Part shown: positions 1-10,580 of the stretch, one piece after another
Layout: each line of letters begins with the position of its first letter
Position numbering within the stretch: position 1 is the first letter of the stretch
DNA from: Poronia punctata
Taxonomy: Eukaryota > Ascomycota > Sordariomycetes > Xylariales > Xylariaceae
Assembly: GCA_022579005.1 (NCBI GenBank)
Contig: MU401535.1
Location: forward strand, 93,789-157,788
DNA length: 64,000 bases
Direction of reading: 5' to 3'
Notes under the pieces: model-generated
Database searches by the model: none
What the model was told of the DNA's origin: nothing
What the model saw: only the letters and a program-made list of their open reading frames with translations
Program-made: the position numbers and the translations under genes

Positions 1-545
1 CCAGAAACGTGCCCTTGGCGTTAATCTCGAATTGTCGCCACCATGTATCGACATCTGCGTCGAATATCCGTCGACCTTCGCCGTCGCCGTTCGTTCCTGC
101 ATTGTTGATCAGGATATCGGCGTTACGGCCGAAGACTTGAAGGATTTGTTCAAAGGCCGATTCTACGGAGATGACGTCGGAGATGTCTGTTGCGATGCAG
201 AGGGTTTGGACAGATGGGTTGAGGATTTGTATTTGTTCCGAGGTGTTGGTGAGCCCGTCGACGTTGGTTGCTAGGAGGACGAGGCCTCTTACACCGGCTT
301 TGGCGAAGGCGGGTGCGAAGGCCTTGTTATTCGTAACTTAGTTTTGTAGAAAATTGAGTTGGGAAAGGGGGTTTGTTTACCTTGGCACCGAGACCCCGAC
401 TAGCTCCTGTGATGACGACGATTTTCCCTGCGAGACTTAATTGTTTGCGGGTTGGGTCTATTGATGGATATTGATCATCGTGGATGTTCTTTGTAAATTG
501 CATCGCAGTTGCGAAGAAGTTTGTGGGAAGCTTGGAGAAATCCAT
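1..545 (-). CDS. Short-chain dehydrogenase/reductase, 3' end outside window
   Basis: N-terminal part of a classical SDR oxidoreductase using NAD(P)H; its substrate cannot be told. Exon 1 runs 545-381, a 58-bp intron (GTAAAC...AAG) covers 380-323, and exon 2 runs from 322 off the window edge. The dinucleotide-binding motif TGASRGLG is at residues 46-53, right before the intron. The NNAG motif is at 128-131, and the segment DTWWRQFEINAKGTFL just before the edge is typical of the helix preceding the catalytic serine. The YxxxK active site would lie beyond base 1. The start codon at 545 gives a 40-residue lead before the Rossmann core, common in fungal SDRs. The next gene faces away, 0.9 kb distant, so no operon-like grouping is implied. 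SDR assignment is firm; function is unknown. Confidence 0.9.
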
Positions 546-1450
546 TGCGACGGTATGTAGGCAAAGAGTGAGAGGTATAAGATGAGGATGTCTATCTATG
601 TTCTCTCAGAAAATGATGTCGTAAAGCTTCATCTATTTATATACATATTAAGACCCGTCACGAACCTTGCGCTTTGCTTCCCTCCTAAAATAGCAGCCCC
701 TGGCGCAATCCTCTCTAAGGTAGGTGATAACTATCTATCCAATCTCCGAGCTCGTATCATCCGCGACCAAAAGAAGCGATGCTCGGGGATTGAGTACGGG
801 TAGACCGAAGCAGTGCCACTGCCACATGTTAGCGAATGACCAATTGGCCAGTTAGTTGACTATTTCAGTCACGTCGCTGTCGAGGTTGTCCCGCGCGATC
901 ACCGGGACGCGCTATTGTCACGAAATCAGGTGGGTTAGAGTGGATACTCGGCCTTGCCCCTTTTCCGAACTCATTCTTGTAGATGTGATAAGTTCGGAGC
1001 TCGGTAAAGTGAGAATGCCGGGGGCCCCACTAGGATTCAAGCCCCGGCGGGTGAAACTACGGCAGGCGTCCGAGACATACAGTAAGTACAGTGCCTTCCT
1101 GTTCTGGCCAAACCGGGCTTTCTTTTTTTTTAAAAAGTCAGTTTCCTTCTCTTGCTTCAATCTTTGTCCTATTTAAAAACTGATTTTAGAAATGGCTTCT
1201 TAATCGAGGTTCCGGATGTGTTGTCTAAAAATGGGAGATAAAAAGGTTGACAAGGGGCGGGGTCAATTGGCTTGGGTGCTTGGGGCCCGGGGGTGCTGTT
1301 GATAGGCTTGGGTAAGCGTTAGTTCACTTCTCCGCGTTACTATCTCGATTTCTCTACTCGTACACATTATTCGTAGGGGAGGTCACCTGCAATCAATCGG
1401 GGATACCGGTAATATATTATTATCATTCAGAGAACAAACGGTAGATAAAA
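546..1450. other. Intergenic, divergent promoter region
   Basis: About 0.9 kb between the divergent SDR and oxygenase genes. Open frames around 860-1180 exist on both strands but have no recognisable motif or splice context. I see no RNA gene or repeat. Confidence 0.6.
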
Positions 1451-2554
1451 ATGGCAACAACTTCGGTTGACCGCGATGCCTTGCCGACAACCCAACTTCG
1501 GCTCTCATCCGGCAACGGACCAATCAGCCGAACCGTACTAAAAGCCCCGCTCCGCGACGCCCTCCCGTCCGAGATCCCCATCATCGACATCTCGGGCGCA
1601 TTTGGCCCATCAATCGAAGACCGGAAGCACGTGGCCGGCGTGATCCGCGAAGCCGCCACCAACAACGGGTTTTTCTACATCAAGAACCACGGCATCCCGT
1701 CCGAAGTGACAGACACGGCCTGCTCAGTACTTTTAGAATTCTTCCGGCAACCGAGGGAGATCAAAGACCGGGCCAACATCAAGCAATCCAAATATTTCAA
1801 CGGGTATAAACCGCCTAGGTCGCAGCGCATTAACCCGTTCGAGTCGATTGACGTGCGCGAGACTTTCTCTTGGACCTATGACCCGAGATATGACCCGTCG
1901 GTTCCCGATCCGGCTGCCATCCCGCCCCACGTCGCGCGGTATCTGCGCTGCGAGGACTTCTACTGGGAGGCGACGGCGAATTTGCCGCATTTCAAAGAAG
2001 CCATTATTCGATACTGGCGTTCTTGTTTGGCTGTAGCGCGGGTTCTTGTGCGGAGCTTTGCTCTATCGCTGGACTTGCCCGAGGACTTCTTCGCGGATAA
2101 GTTCACGTATCCCGATGCGGCACTGGCGCTGAATTATTATCCGCCTTTGTTGCCCGCCTCTAACGAAGAAGAAGAAGAGGTGTCTATAGGTTCGCATACG
2201 GACTTTCAACTCTTCACCATGTTATGGCAGGACGATAATGGTGGATTGCAAGTTTTGAATAGACAGGGGCAGTGGATCAATGCGAAGCCTATCCCTGGGA
2301 CGTTTGTTGTGAATATTGCCGACTATATGCAGCGCATCACCAATGATCGCTATGTCAGTACTGTACATAGGGCGCAGAATTACAGCGGAAAGGAGAGGAT
2401 CAGTATGCCCTTCTTCTTCGGCTTTAATCTTGATGAGAGCTGTGGCGTGTTAGATAGCTGTGTTGCCGAGGGCGAGGAGAGGAAATATGAGGAGATGAGC
2501 TGTGAGGAATGGGTTCAAAGGAGAGCTAGGGCGATGTATAGGGGGGAGAAGTAG
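1451..2554 (+). CDS. 2-oxoglutarate/Fe(II)-dependent dioxygenase (isopenicillin N synthase-like)
   Basis: Intronless 367-residue oxygenase of the isopenicillin-N-synthase-like 2OG-Fe(II) superfamily. These enzymes couple 2-oxoglutarate (or substrate) oxidation to hydroxylation or ring closure in the cytosol. The N-terminal DIOX_N region starts near residue 42 (EIPIIDIS), with NNGFFYIKNHGI at 71-82. The C-terminal jelly roll carries the iron ligands H249-T-D251 (in SIGSHTDF) and H306 (in STVHRA), and the 2-oxoglutarate-binding R316-I-S318. All are intact, so the enzyme should be active. An acidic EEEEEE stretch precedes the HxD motif. The length is normal for the family. It converges on the alpha-glucosidase gene with only 78 bp between stop codons, so their 3' UTRs probably overlap. 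The true substrate is unknown. Confidence 0.95.
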   Translation: MATTSVDRDALPTTQLRLSSGNGPISRTVLKAPLRDALPSEIPIIDISGAFGPSIEDRKHVAGVIREAATNNGFFYIKNHGIPSEVTDTACSVLLEFFRQPREIKDRANIKQSKYFNGYKPPRSQRINPFESIDVRETFSWTYDPRYDPSVPDPAAIPPHVARYLRCEDFYWEATANLPHFKEAIIRYWRSCLAVARVLVRSFALSLDLPEDFFADKFTYPDAALALNYYPPLLPASNEEEEEVSIGSHTDFQLFTMLWQDDNGGLQVLNRQGQWINAKPIPGTFVVNIADYMQRITNDRYVSTVHRAQNYSGKERISMPFFFGFNLDESCGVLDSCVAEGEERKYEEMSCEEWVQRRARAMYRGEK

Positions 2555-2632
2555 GTTCTTTACTTTAGTATCTACATATCCCAACAGATTTCCCCTATTC
2601 ACTACCTATACGCAATATCTCTCTATGTACTT

Positions 2633-4459
2633 CTACTGTGGGACACATTTCGCCAATATACCCTCCCACGGCTTCAACGGCACCATCCCTTTCCGCGGCT
2701 TCTTAACAGGGCCGTTGGCATAGTTACCACAAACCCACTCCTCAACACTCAACTTCTCAGGGAGATACCACTCCACCTGCCGGCCAAAAAAGTTGAGCAC
2801 AACAAGCCACTTCTCGCCAGCAGCGCTTGTCCTCAAGTAAGAAAACACATTCGGATGATCCGTCGCGAGCTCCTCGAAATCCCCATACACAAAAGCCGCC
2901 GCATGCTCTTTACGCCGCCCGATAGCCTTTCGCCAGAACTGCCACACGGCCCCGTCATCCTTCATCTGCGCCTGGGCGTTGACGGTCTTGTAGTCATCAT
3001 TAACCCTCATCCAGGGCTTCACATCTCCGTCGCAGAATCCCGCATTAGGAGACGACGCATCCCATTGCATAGGCGTGCGCGCATGATCACGAGCCTTCAT
3101 CTCGACGACCGCCCGACCATGCTGTAATCTCTCGGGATCATCCTTCCCATACAACTCCTTCACTTTCCGCCAATAATTAATCGTCTCGACATCTTTGTAC
3201 TCTTCCTCAATATCCCAACTCTTTGGTACATTCCGCATACCCAGCTCCTCGCCCTGATAGACAAATAGCGTTCCCCCAAGGGTAGTCTGCATCAAAGCCA
3301 ACAACTTTGCCCCGAAACCCCTATTCTCATCACTATCATCCGCATACCTCGAAATCGACCTTGGATTATCGTGATTCTCGATAAACACGGAATTCCACCC
3401 ATCCCTCTCAATCATGACCCGTTGCCATTTCGAGACCACCTCTTTCATATCCTTCACTCCCCACGGCTTCAGACCCATCCGCACGTCCGGCTTATCAATA
3501 TCCACCAGATCGAAAATAAAAATCATCCTCAACTCTCGCGCCTCCGCACCCACCGTACGCAAGATCTCCTCCTCATCACTCACGCCCGGCATCTCGCCCA
3601 CCGTGATGACAGCATCATCGCCGCCGTATCGGCTCAACACCCGATCATGCATCTCTTTCAAATAATCATGTAATCTCGGCCCATTGACGAAATACTTCAA
3701 CCCGGGCTGGTACTGATATTTCCCCTTCTCATCTCCCAACACAATCTCCGCGTCCGGGTACTGCGGATCTTTCGAGATGAGATTGATAACATCGAGCCGG
3801 AACCCCGCCGCCCCGCGCCCCAACCAGAAATGCATCGCATCCCACACCGCCTCGCGCACGTCCGCATTCTCCCAGTTAAGATCCGGCTGTTCGGGCGTGA
3901 ACAGACCGAGATAATACTCCCCCGTCGCCTCATCAAACGTCCAAGCGGAATTCGCCTCTCCGAGGATCTGCGCCCAGTTATTCGGCGGCCCGCCCGTTTC
4001 CTCGTTTGGCTTTCGCCAAATATACCAATCCCGTCTAGGATTTTCCCTCTTATCTTTACTCCTGCGGGATTCTTTGAACCATTCATGTCGATTACTCGTA
4101 TGATTAACCACGAGATCGACCACGAGCTTCATATCCCGTTTCTTCAGCTCCGCAATCAACTCGTCGACATCTTCAAGCGTGCCGTATCGGGGGTCAATGT
4201 CCTTGTAGTCGGAAATGTCGTAGCCCATGTCTGCCTGTGGGGACTTGAAAAAGGGCGAGGACCAGACGACGTCGATGCCGAGGGATTTGAGGTAGTCCAG
4301 TCTTTGGGTGATGCCTTTGATTGTGCCCCATCCCGTCTTGACGCCTGGGTGGGATTGGAATGACGAGGGGTAGACTTGGTATATGATGGCTTCTTTCCAC
4401 CACTGCGGCGTCGCGTATGAGCTTGTCTTTTGGGGGGCTTGAGACGCCATCATGAGCAT
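2633..4459 (-). CDS. GH13 alpha-glucosidase (maltase / oligo-1,6-glucosidase type)
   Basis: Intronless 608-residue intracellular GH13 enzyme that hydrolyses short alpha-glucosides; no signal peptide is present. The (beta/alpha)8 barrel begins with WWKEAIIYQVYP (20-31). Conserved region I is DLVVNH (115-120). The catalytic nucleophile is D223 in GFRLDVIN, the acid/base E289 in TVGEMPG, and the transition-state stabiliser D364 in ENHDN. Val224 follows the nucleophile; in yeast enzymes Val at this place goes with isomaltase/oligo-1,6-glucosidase specificity and Thr with maltase, so alpha-1,6 activity is inferred. ATG codons at residues 1, 3 and 4 are all possible starts. A CGGN8CGG element lies 217 bp upstream, suggesting AmyR-like control. 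No sugar transporter or regulator gene adjoins it. Confidence 0.96.
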   Translation of the reverse strand: MLMMASQAPQKTSSYATPQWWKEAIIYQVYPSSFQSHPGVKTGWGTIKGITQRLDYLKSLGIDVVWSSPFFKSPQADMGYDISDYKDIDPRYGTLEDVDELIAELKKRDMKLVVDLVVNHTSNRHEWFKESRRSKDKRENPRRDWYIWRKPNEETGGPPNNWAQILGEANSAWTFDEATGEYYLGLFTPEQPDLNWENADVREAVWDAMHFWLGRGAAGFRLDVINLISKDPQYPDAEIVLGDEKGKYQYQPGLKYFVNGPRLHDYLKEMHDRVLSRYGGDDAVITVGEMPGVSDEEEILRTVGAEARELRMIFIFDLVDIDKPDVRMGLKPWGVKDMKEVVSKWQRVMIERDGWNSVFIENHDNPRSISRYADDSDENRGFGAKLLALMQTTLGGTLFVYQGEELGMRNVPKSWDIEEEYKDVETINYWRKVKELYGKDDPERLQHGRAVVEMKARDHARTPMQWDASSPNAGFCDGDVKPWMRVNDDYKTVNAQAQMKDDGAVWQFWRKAIGRRKEHAAAFVYGDFEELATDHPNVFSYLRTSAAGEKWLVVLNFFGRQVEWYLPEKLSVEEWVCGNYANGPVKKPRKGMVPLKPWEGILAKCVPQ

Positions 4460-5043
4460 GTGAATAAAGGTTATCTTATAGTTGCGTATCTATCTACTGT
4501 TCTTGTACAAAGGAGGAGAACGATTTTATATTAGGAAAAGAAAGATCAAGGATAACAGCCATCGGTGTGTGGAGTTCCTAGAGAAACAGCTGTTCCTTGC
4601 GACTTGATGCATCCGCAAGCAACACTGCAGAGTATAGTATCCCGAAGCATGAGGCCCCTTTTTTTCTCTCCGCAGCGGACGGGGACCGGATATCATCCCA
4701 TTGGGCATCCAAGCAGATGCTCGACGTCAGGGAGGAGGGGAGGGGGGGACTGAACCACTACGAATCCCCAATGTCTCCAAAGTCGGATATCAAGCTCAGG
4801 CGTTACTAATATGCGTGCCAGGATTTTGCATGTGCAATCTCCATGTGAAAGATCCTCGGATAGTCATACGTTGCTATTGATCCTTTCACCCGACCTTTGC
4901 ATCACGAAATCGTCTAACCCCCTATTGTATACCAATCTTCGACTGATAAACGAGACTTGCACGCTAGAGGTCGCTCATGGTGTTGCAAAGCCACCAACTA
5001 TGCTAAATATTTCTGCAAAAGACAATTCTTCCACACAAACAAA
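4460..5043. other. Intergenic region upstream of the alpha-glucosidase gene
   Basis: 584 bp containing the promoter of the GH13 gene (minus strand) and the 3' flank of the SMR gene. It holds the CGGN8CGG site at 4676-4689 and a G-rich stretch (about 4730-4748). I see no further gene. Confidence 0.6.
4676..4689 (+). promoter_or_regulatory. CGGN8CGG element, AmyR/MalR-type candidate site
   Basis: Two CGG triplets in direct orientation are separated by exactly eight bases (CGG ACGGGGAC CGG), 217 bp upstream of the alpha-glucosidase ATG. Aspergillus AmyR binds CGGN8(C/A)GG upstream of amylolytic and alpha-glucosidase genes. The match is exact and the location fits, but a 6-base consensus also occurs by chance. 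Confidence 0.45.
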
Positions 5044-7376
5044 TCACCGACTTCTATTACCACTAGGCCCTTTAGGAGGGTCGCGAACAAGTAGTCTCAC
5101 TTTGCCATCCCCAATCTCAACTCCTTGGCTGAGTATATCCAGTTCCTCTTTGCTATCGCCACCCTCCTTACCATCCTCTCTCACCAGTGACTTATCCCAA
5201 CTTCTCGCGTCGATTCCAAGGATGCCCCCCATATTGTTACGATCGCCGGGCACCGAGAACTCGCGGTATGCATACCTCCAATCGTTCAGAAAGGTTCGAA
5301 CTGCCTTACCGACCTTGTCCTTGCCGTTCTTACTATGATGTCCCGTCCCCGTGATGGCGTACACCGGTCTGCTTTCCTTACTGTTGTCGAGCAATACCTT
5401 CTCCAGGTATTCAACCGCCTCTTCCGGGTGCAGCCCATGCAGGTCCACAAAGATTTCCGTGTTCACCCCGTTACCCTGGTTTCGTGACTCGTAAAGCTCA
5501 CGCGCAGCCTCACGGTGTGCCTTCCGCATCAGGTCGTTTTCGCTTTGCCCGCGGAGACTGAGAGCTTTTGCCGCACGAGCGTCGTTGCGGTTCCATGCTT
5601 GGGCAGCGCTAGACATACATCTTAGAATCCAAAAAGACTCCCCTAGTAATATAGAAGATAGGTGAAAGAATGGGGCAGGGCTTACCTTTGAAGAAATTTG
5701 TTACGTAGACCACCGTGTTTGATAGCATCCTGGCGAGATTTCAGATAGGCTTTATTTGCCTTATCTCCCGTTTCCAACCATGGGATTTGCTTTGGCATCG
5801 GGATAGCTTGAGCAGCAGCGCTGTTTTCACCACTCTTGATGCTAGTGGCGCTTCCGTTGCGGCCAACCTTCTTTGGGTCCGGCCTGGTCGGGCCAGGGCT
5901 AGGTGACGGCGACGGGGACATCTTGACAATATCTGCCAGTGAGCTGGGCGTATAGTTCTCCTTGTGTCCGTGACCATGACCACCACGTTTGCCGTGGTGC
6001 TTTTTGCTCGGCTTAGCAGAGGCAGAGCTTAGTGAGGGGAAAGCGTCGTTGTCGTCAATGGGTGGTGCGGCACTGCCATCCTTGGTCTGAGGGCGGCTAC
6101 CCGGACGAGAGCGTGTCCGCCCTTCACTACCCCCAAAGGAATGCGAAGGCCTGAGGCCGGGCGGCGGGGTAAGAGCAGTGCCGGTGTAGTTAAAGCTAGG
6201 CGCATAGGGATTGAGCTCCGGTGTCCCCGGGCGTAATGCTGGAAAAGCGCTGAGGTCCTGAACCTGAAGACTCTGAGGTTTCTGAGGCGGTGTGCTGCTC
6301 CCGTCCACAGTAAGTCGGCTCATGAGGTGAGTGGGGTCATGAGAGAAGATGCAAGTGTTCCCAGCCAAGCAGTTGCCCATAACCCAATACCTATGCAAGT
6401 CAGAATTCGTTTCTGTGCCGGTAACAGCCACATCACAACGCTCAAGGCAGACTTACTTGCAGATATGGTTGCTTAGATCATGACTGAATCGGCAGTCAGC
6501 CCTAAGGCATTGGCCAGTAGACAGATAGAACTTGCATATGATGCCCGGCTTCTGTTGGGAAGATGGGGTGCTAGGTCTAATGTCGGGCGTTACAGACTTC
6601 CCGATAAGAAGCCTCTTTGATTCGGGAGAGAGAGCCGGGGTATCATCAGACTCAGCCTCCATCATAGCTGTTATAGTCGCGCTCAGATCGTAACCGTGCA
6701 ACGCCAGAGCGTTCTCGATTTCTTCGTCGGACTTTGACTGCCCTAGAATGGAGCGGAGCATATCGTAGGGGGTCATATCCGACTGTTGCGCCGAAACATA
6801 CTCGGGTGCGGCCGCGTTCAAGCCGCTTGGAGTCCCGACCGATGACGACACACTAACGGCGTCATCGCTAACGAGCCAGTCGACATTTTCCGTCTGGATC
6901 TCGCCAAAGAATTCCTGCACAGGGCTCGTGTCGCTTGCAAACTCATATGCGTTGAGGTTGGGACTGTGCGGAATCACAGGTGCCGCAAAAGCAAGACGCG
7001 GTGAGGGCCTTGGCGATGAGAAAGGGGACGCGGTGGACGACTTTGTCCGGCTGAGACTGGTGGGCAAAAAGCCGGAAGGTGCTAGTGGGCTCACACCTAG
7101 ACGGGGGGAACCAGACAAAGGCGTTCCGGACCCCCTCCACGGTGCCGGAGACGGGCGGCGAAGGATGGTTTGTCGGATAGTGGGTGGCGACGTAGCACTG
7201 CCACCCGTCTCGCGATGTCGCCATAGAACATCCAGTATCGTGTTATCGAGAGATTGGCCCACTAGAGTCGTCTGACTCCGGAGCAACTCTTCAAGCTTAT
7301 CCGGTTTGTCATCGTCTTCAATGTTTGGGTCCTGGAGTATGGGGAGGCATAGCTCGTATGTTTCGTCGGAGACCAT
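5044..7376 (-). CDS. CCCH zinc-finger / CUE-like / DUF1771-SMR protein with two PAM2-like motifs
   Basis: Three exons (7376-6457, 6390-5686, 5608-5044; introns of 66 and 77 bp) join in frame to 729 residues. Order: PAM2-like SGLNAAAPEYVS (184-195); CUE-like helical segment (about 201-242, MTPYDMLRSILGQ...); CCCH finger 1 (C281-x8-C290-x4-C295-x3-H299); CCCH finger 2 (C306-x7-C314-x5-C320-x3-H324), whose first cysteine codon abuts intron 1; second PAM2-like PELNPYAPSF (364-373); Ser/Pro and His/Gly-rich linker; DUF1771 (about 516-582); SMR domain with VDLHG (596-600) and TGTGHHS (628-634). SMR domains bind or cut nucleic acid, and PAM2 motifs bind the MLLE domain of poly(A)-binding protein. 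A cytoplasmic role in mRNA surveillance or decay is inferred. Plant CID7-type proteins share PAM2, CUE, DUF1771 and SMR, which supports the reading. Confidence 0.92.
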
Positions 7377-8838
7377 GATGGCACGGTCTCGAGTCGGAGC
7401 GGGGTTCGCTAAAAGAATGGCAAGGGGATTGATACGATGAATGCAAGAGCAACTACGAGAAGAAACTATCAGTACCTATCTATTCAAGTAGCACATGACT
7501 TGCAACATTGAGGTGATACTGGAATGGCTGGGGGTAGGTAGGCGTTGAATGGGAGGGCATACATCTGAAGCGAGAGAACAATGTAGGAGCGTATAGAAGT
7601 GAAAGAGCCAAGTTGAGTTGAGTGTCAACTAAACGACGTGTGCCACAAAGTATAAGGTTCTATTCGCATCATGCGGCTGCTCCGGGTTCGAGGGCCACCG
7701 AGAGCCAGAATGTAACGAGAGACGAGGCGGGACACAAGAGGTGAGTTATGGGCGTGCAAGCCCAGAAGCGTAGGAAACCACAAAGAAAGTAAGCCTTGCC
7801 GGGGTTTAGAGTGCAACACTGTGGTGGGTACAACCCTCGCAAGACCGGCTGTCCAGAATCATCAGCGCTCGTGTCAGGGGAGCGGATTTGTGTGGTTGGA
7901 GAAGGGGATCCCGAATGGACAGAGGAACATGGCTGTACGAGTATGATAAAGAGGACGACGACTGAAGAGGGAGGGAATGCTCGATGCAGCAAAGTGGGGT
8001 TCTAATTACCTACAGCATAGGTATCTATACTCAGTATCAGGTAGAATGTTATTAGCAAGCTATGTACCGGCTACATTATCCTAAAAAGGTTAACCAATGA
8101 TATGTACGCATGTAGTAAGGTCCAATCTTTGGCAGCTTCTAGATTTATACTGTGCCTATTGTATCACCGGAGGCACGTAACAAGAGAGCTGACAGCCAGT
8201 ACGGGCATGAAGAATCAGCCAATTAAAGTTTCGGTCTCATCCTGCCTGTTTTTATTACCAGTAACCTCCTTGTAGAGACATGACAGCTGAAGTCCGGTCC
8301 AAGCTGGGGCCTTTTGCATTTTGGTATCTGTTCCCAAGGGTAAAGCATACAAATAGGGGCCGTTCTATACACATGTCAGCCCTTATCATATTTAAGTTTT
8401 TGTGGCATTACACGTAAATTCATACTCTACACATACAAACTTCTAGCAAATAGGAGAGTATATCATGGATGTATTCCTTGTACTAAGCAGTAAGCATCTA
8501 ACATGCTGCGCTTGATCGCTTCAGTTTGACATTACTGGCACCATTATAACCAATCCAGGCGTACGAGTATCAAGACCCCAAAACATGTGCCTCTTTCATA
8601 CCGGCCACCCCTACGGGGTGAGAGGCTTAGGGTAATGTCTATGCTTACTAGATAAACATAATATTAACCTTGTAAGCCTTGCAGAACATGGCGATATTAT
8701 TATAATACATGATAAAAGACAAGCATACTAGGTTAAGCACTGACCAATGGGTATTGTTGAATCCGGGCGTTGTGATCACAGCTATGTTGTTCGACTTTTT
8801 GAGCTTCTAGTCTAAGTCTAAGTCTAAGTCTTATCAGA
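7377..8838. other. Intergenic, no gene seen
   Basis: About 1.46 kb upstream of the SMR gene and downstream of the F-box/JmjC gene. Opposed open frames at 7625-8005 have no family resemblance. A short GTCTAA tandem (about 8812-8830) sits just before the JmjC stop codon. I see no tRNA or repeat element. Confidence 0.6.
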
Positions 8839-10580
8839 TCAGGGTATTTCCTCATCATCTTCCGCAAAGCCGAAACTAAAGCCGCCAGTTTCATTCCCAT
8901 CTTCTTTATTTGTCCCCACTGCCTCTTCCCACTTCCTTTTCTTCTTCAGGCTTCTCCGATCTACCTCTTCCATTGCCTCGCAAAGTTGCTCTGGGTAGTC
9001 ACACTCTAGTCGTTGCACAAAAAGGTCAAACGGGCTGGTGATTGACCTCTTAAACCCGGTAACCTGGTCTGATTTGTGCCTGAGGAATGAAAGGACATCG
9101 GCAAGGTGTGATTTAGGAACAAAATTTTGTGTGAGAGCAATGCCGGCCTCCAGATTGACAACAAGATGCCACCAGCCACTTGGCACATGCAGAATTTCAC
9201 CTGACCTGCACACGCCTTCAATACAGCCCGGTATCATCCGGGCTTCAGCATGAAATTCGAGGAGCCATTCGGCTATGCTGAGTGGGCTAGTCACTTCACT
9301 GCTGTCCTGGGATACATAGACACCGGGCACTTGGGATGAAGGGGGAAACATGATCCAATACTTCGACCCTTGCACTAGATTAGGCAACGTCAGCATGAAC
9401 AACAGGAGTCAAGAAATAAACAAACCATGCCAATATTAACAATGGGTAGATGTCGACTTCATGGACTATGAGAGAAAAGTGCTCAAGGGAACAAGTGTAA
9501 GTTTGACTTACCCACGGCATTCCATGCACTAGTAGCGTTGGGATCCTTGTGGAAAGTCGAACCACTGCGTTCTGGGCCGATGATGAGCCATCGGTGCGCA
9601 GGCCGTTCCGGGCCCAGCACCTCGAACAAGTCGGGGCCAAAGCAGGCCGGTGGCCAATACACGGCACCGCTTTGTGGGCCAATTGCAATGTTCATCTTCT
9701 CGGCAAATGCGCGGTCGAAGAGGTAGAGCGGACTTTCATCTGCGTTTTGCGACATATACTCACAATAGACGTCGAATGGCCAATCGACTGCTTCGGCTTG
9801 AAAACTGACATCGGAAAACTGCTGGCTCAGTTTCTGGATATCCCATTCACGGAAAACCGGCCAAGATTGTATGCAGTCGGTTAGGATAAAGGGCGTGTTG
9901 CTCCAATCCCGAGCAAATTCATCATAGTCAAGGTTGGCCAAGCGTGAGATTTCGTTCGACTGAGGTATGGTAGACGAATATTTCTCCAATACCACGTGAG
10001 AACAAGCAAAGGGCCGGTGGAGGACATCAGAGAAAATATTGCCACAGTCGATTTTGGCTTGTGCTTCGCATGGTAAACTGAGGTATGTAGCTTTCCATGC
10101 GCCTTTCCAGAAGGGACTCCGTTTCGGTGTGATTCCTGACCTACACGTACACCATTTGTTAGCTTGATCAGGTCTGCATGGAAAGTGTTTCTCTAACTTG
10201 TTTCAAAACTCAATCGGGCCAGACTAAAGGAAACAATAACAACGTTATGTTTTGGTGACTCACTCATCATATCGAGTTTGAGTCAAAGGACGATTGGAGG
10301 GAGCCACAGCTCCTTCCGTGTGAAGGGTTTAGCGGTTGACTCACTCTATGAACAATGTTTTCCATAAATCATCTAGTTGCCCAAAGGCATAGAGGAAACG
10401 GCACGTAGAGCTAAGATTTTGTATAGACCTCGAATCAAGATGCTCAAAGAGGTGCAATATCATCTCGTCTGGCAACTGACCGACGATACCCGTAGCTTGC
10501 CGTGCATTGGGGCCACTTGCAAAGAACTGGTTCCCAAGAGGTTTGATGCCCAGAGGGTGGACTGGGATGGAATCAACCAT
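8839..10580 (-). CDS. F-box and JmjC domain protein
   Basis: Three exons (10580-10345, 10140-9512, 9374-8839) give 466 residues. The F-box is at about 31-79 (GQLPDEMILHLFEHLD...LWKTLFIE) and would dock the protein on Skp1 in an SCF-type ubiquitin ligase. A JmjC domain follows, with the Fe(II) ligands H276-K-D278 (STFHKDP) and H358 (PSGWWHL) all present, so hydroxylase or demethylase chemistry is possible. SAWNAV plus GSKYWIMFPP straddle intron 2. The architecture matches the fungal F-box/JmjC group related to JMJD6. The ATG at 10580 (CCATGG context) is preferred; the frame continues upstream to ATG 10667, which would add 29 residues. Intron 1 is unusually long (204 bp); an internal acceptor near 10174 would also keep frame. 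The tail is acidic and lysine-rich. Substrate and partners are unknown. Confidence 0.88.

Noticed and set aside
856..1176. Overlapping open frames on both strands near 1 kb
   Set aside because: No start context, splice signals or family resemblance; GC-rich intergenic DNA opens frames by chance.
3830..4363. 177-codon plus-strand open frame across the alpha-glucosidase gene
   Set aside because: Lies antisense to strongly conserved GH13 coding sequence with all catalytic motifs; codon composition of the sense strand explains the open antisense frame.
1..4459. Secondary-metabolite cluster made of SDR, dioxygenase and glucosidase
   Set aside because: No backbone synthase, transporter or regulator is present and the genes are oriented apart; proximity alone does not support a cluster.
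7625..8005. Three mutually overlapping frames between the SMR and JmjC genes
   Set aside because: Opposed strands and no recognisable domain.
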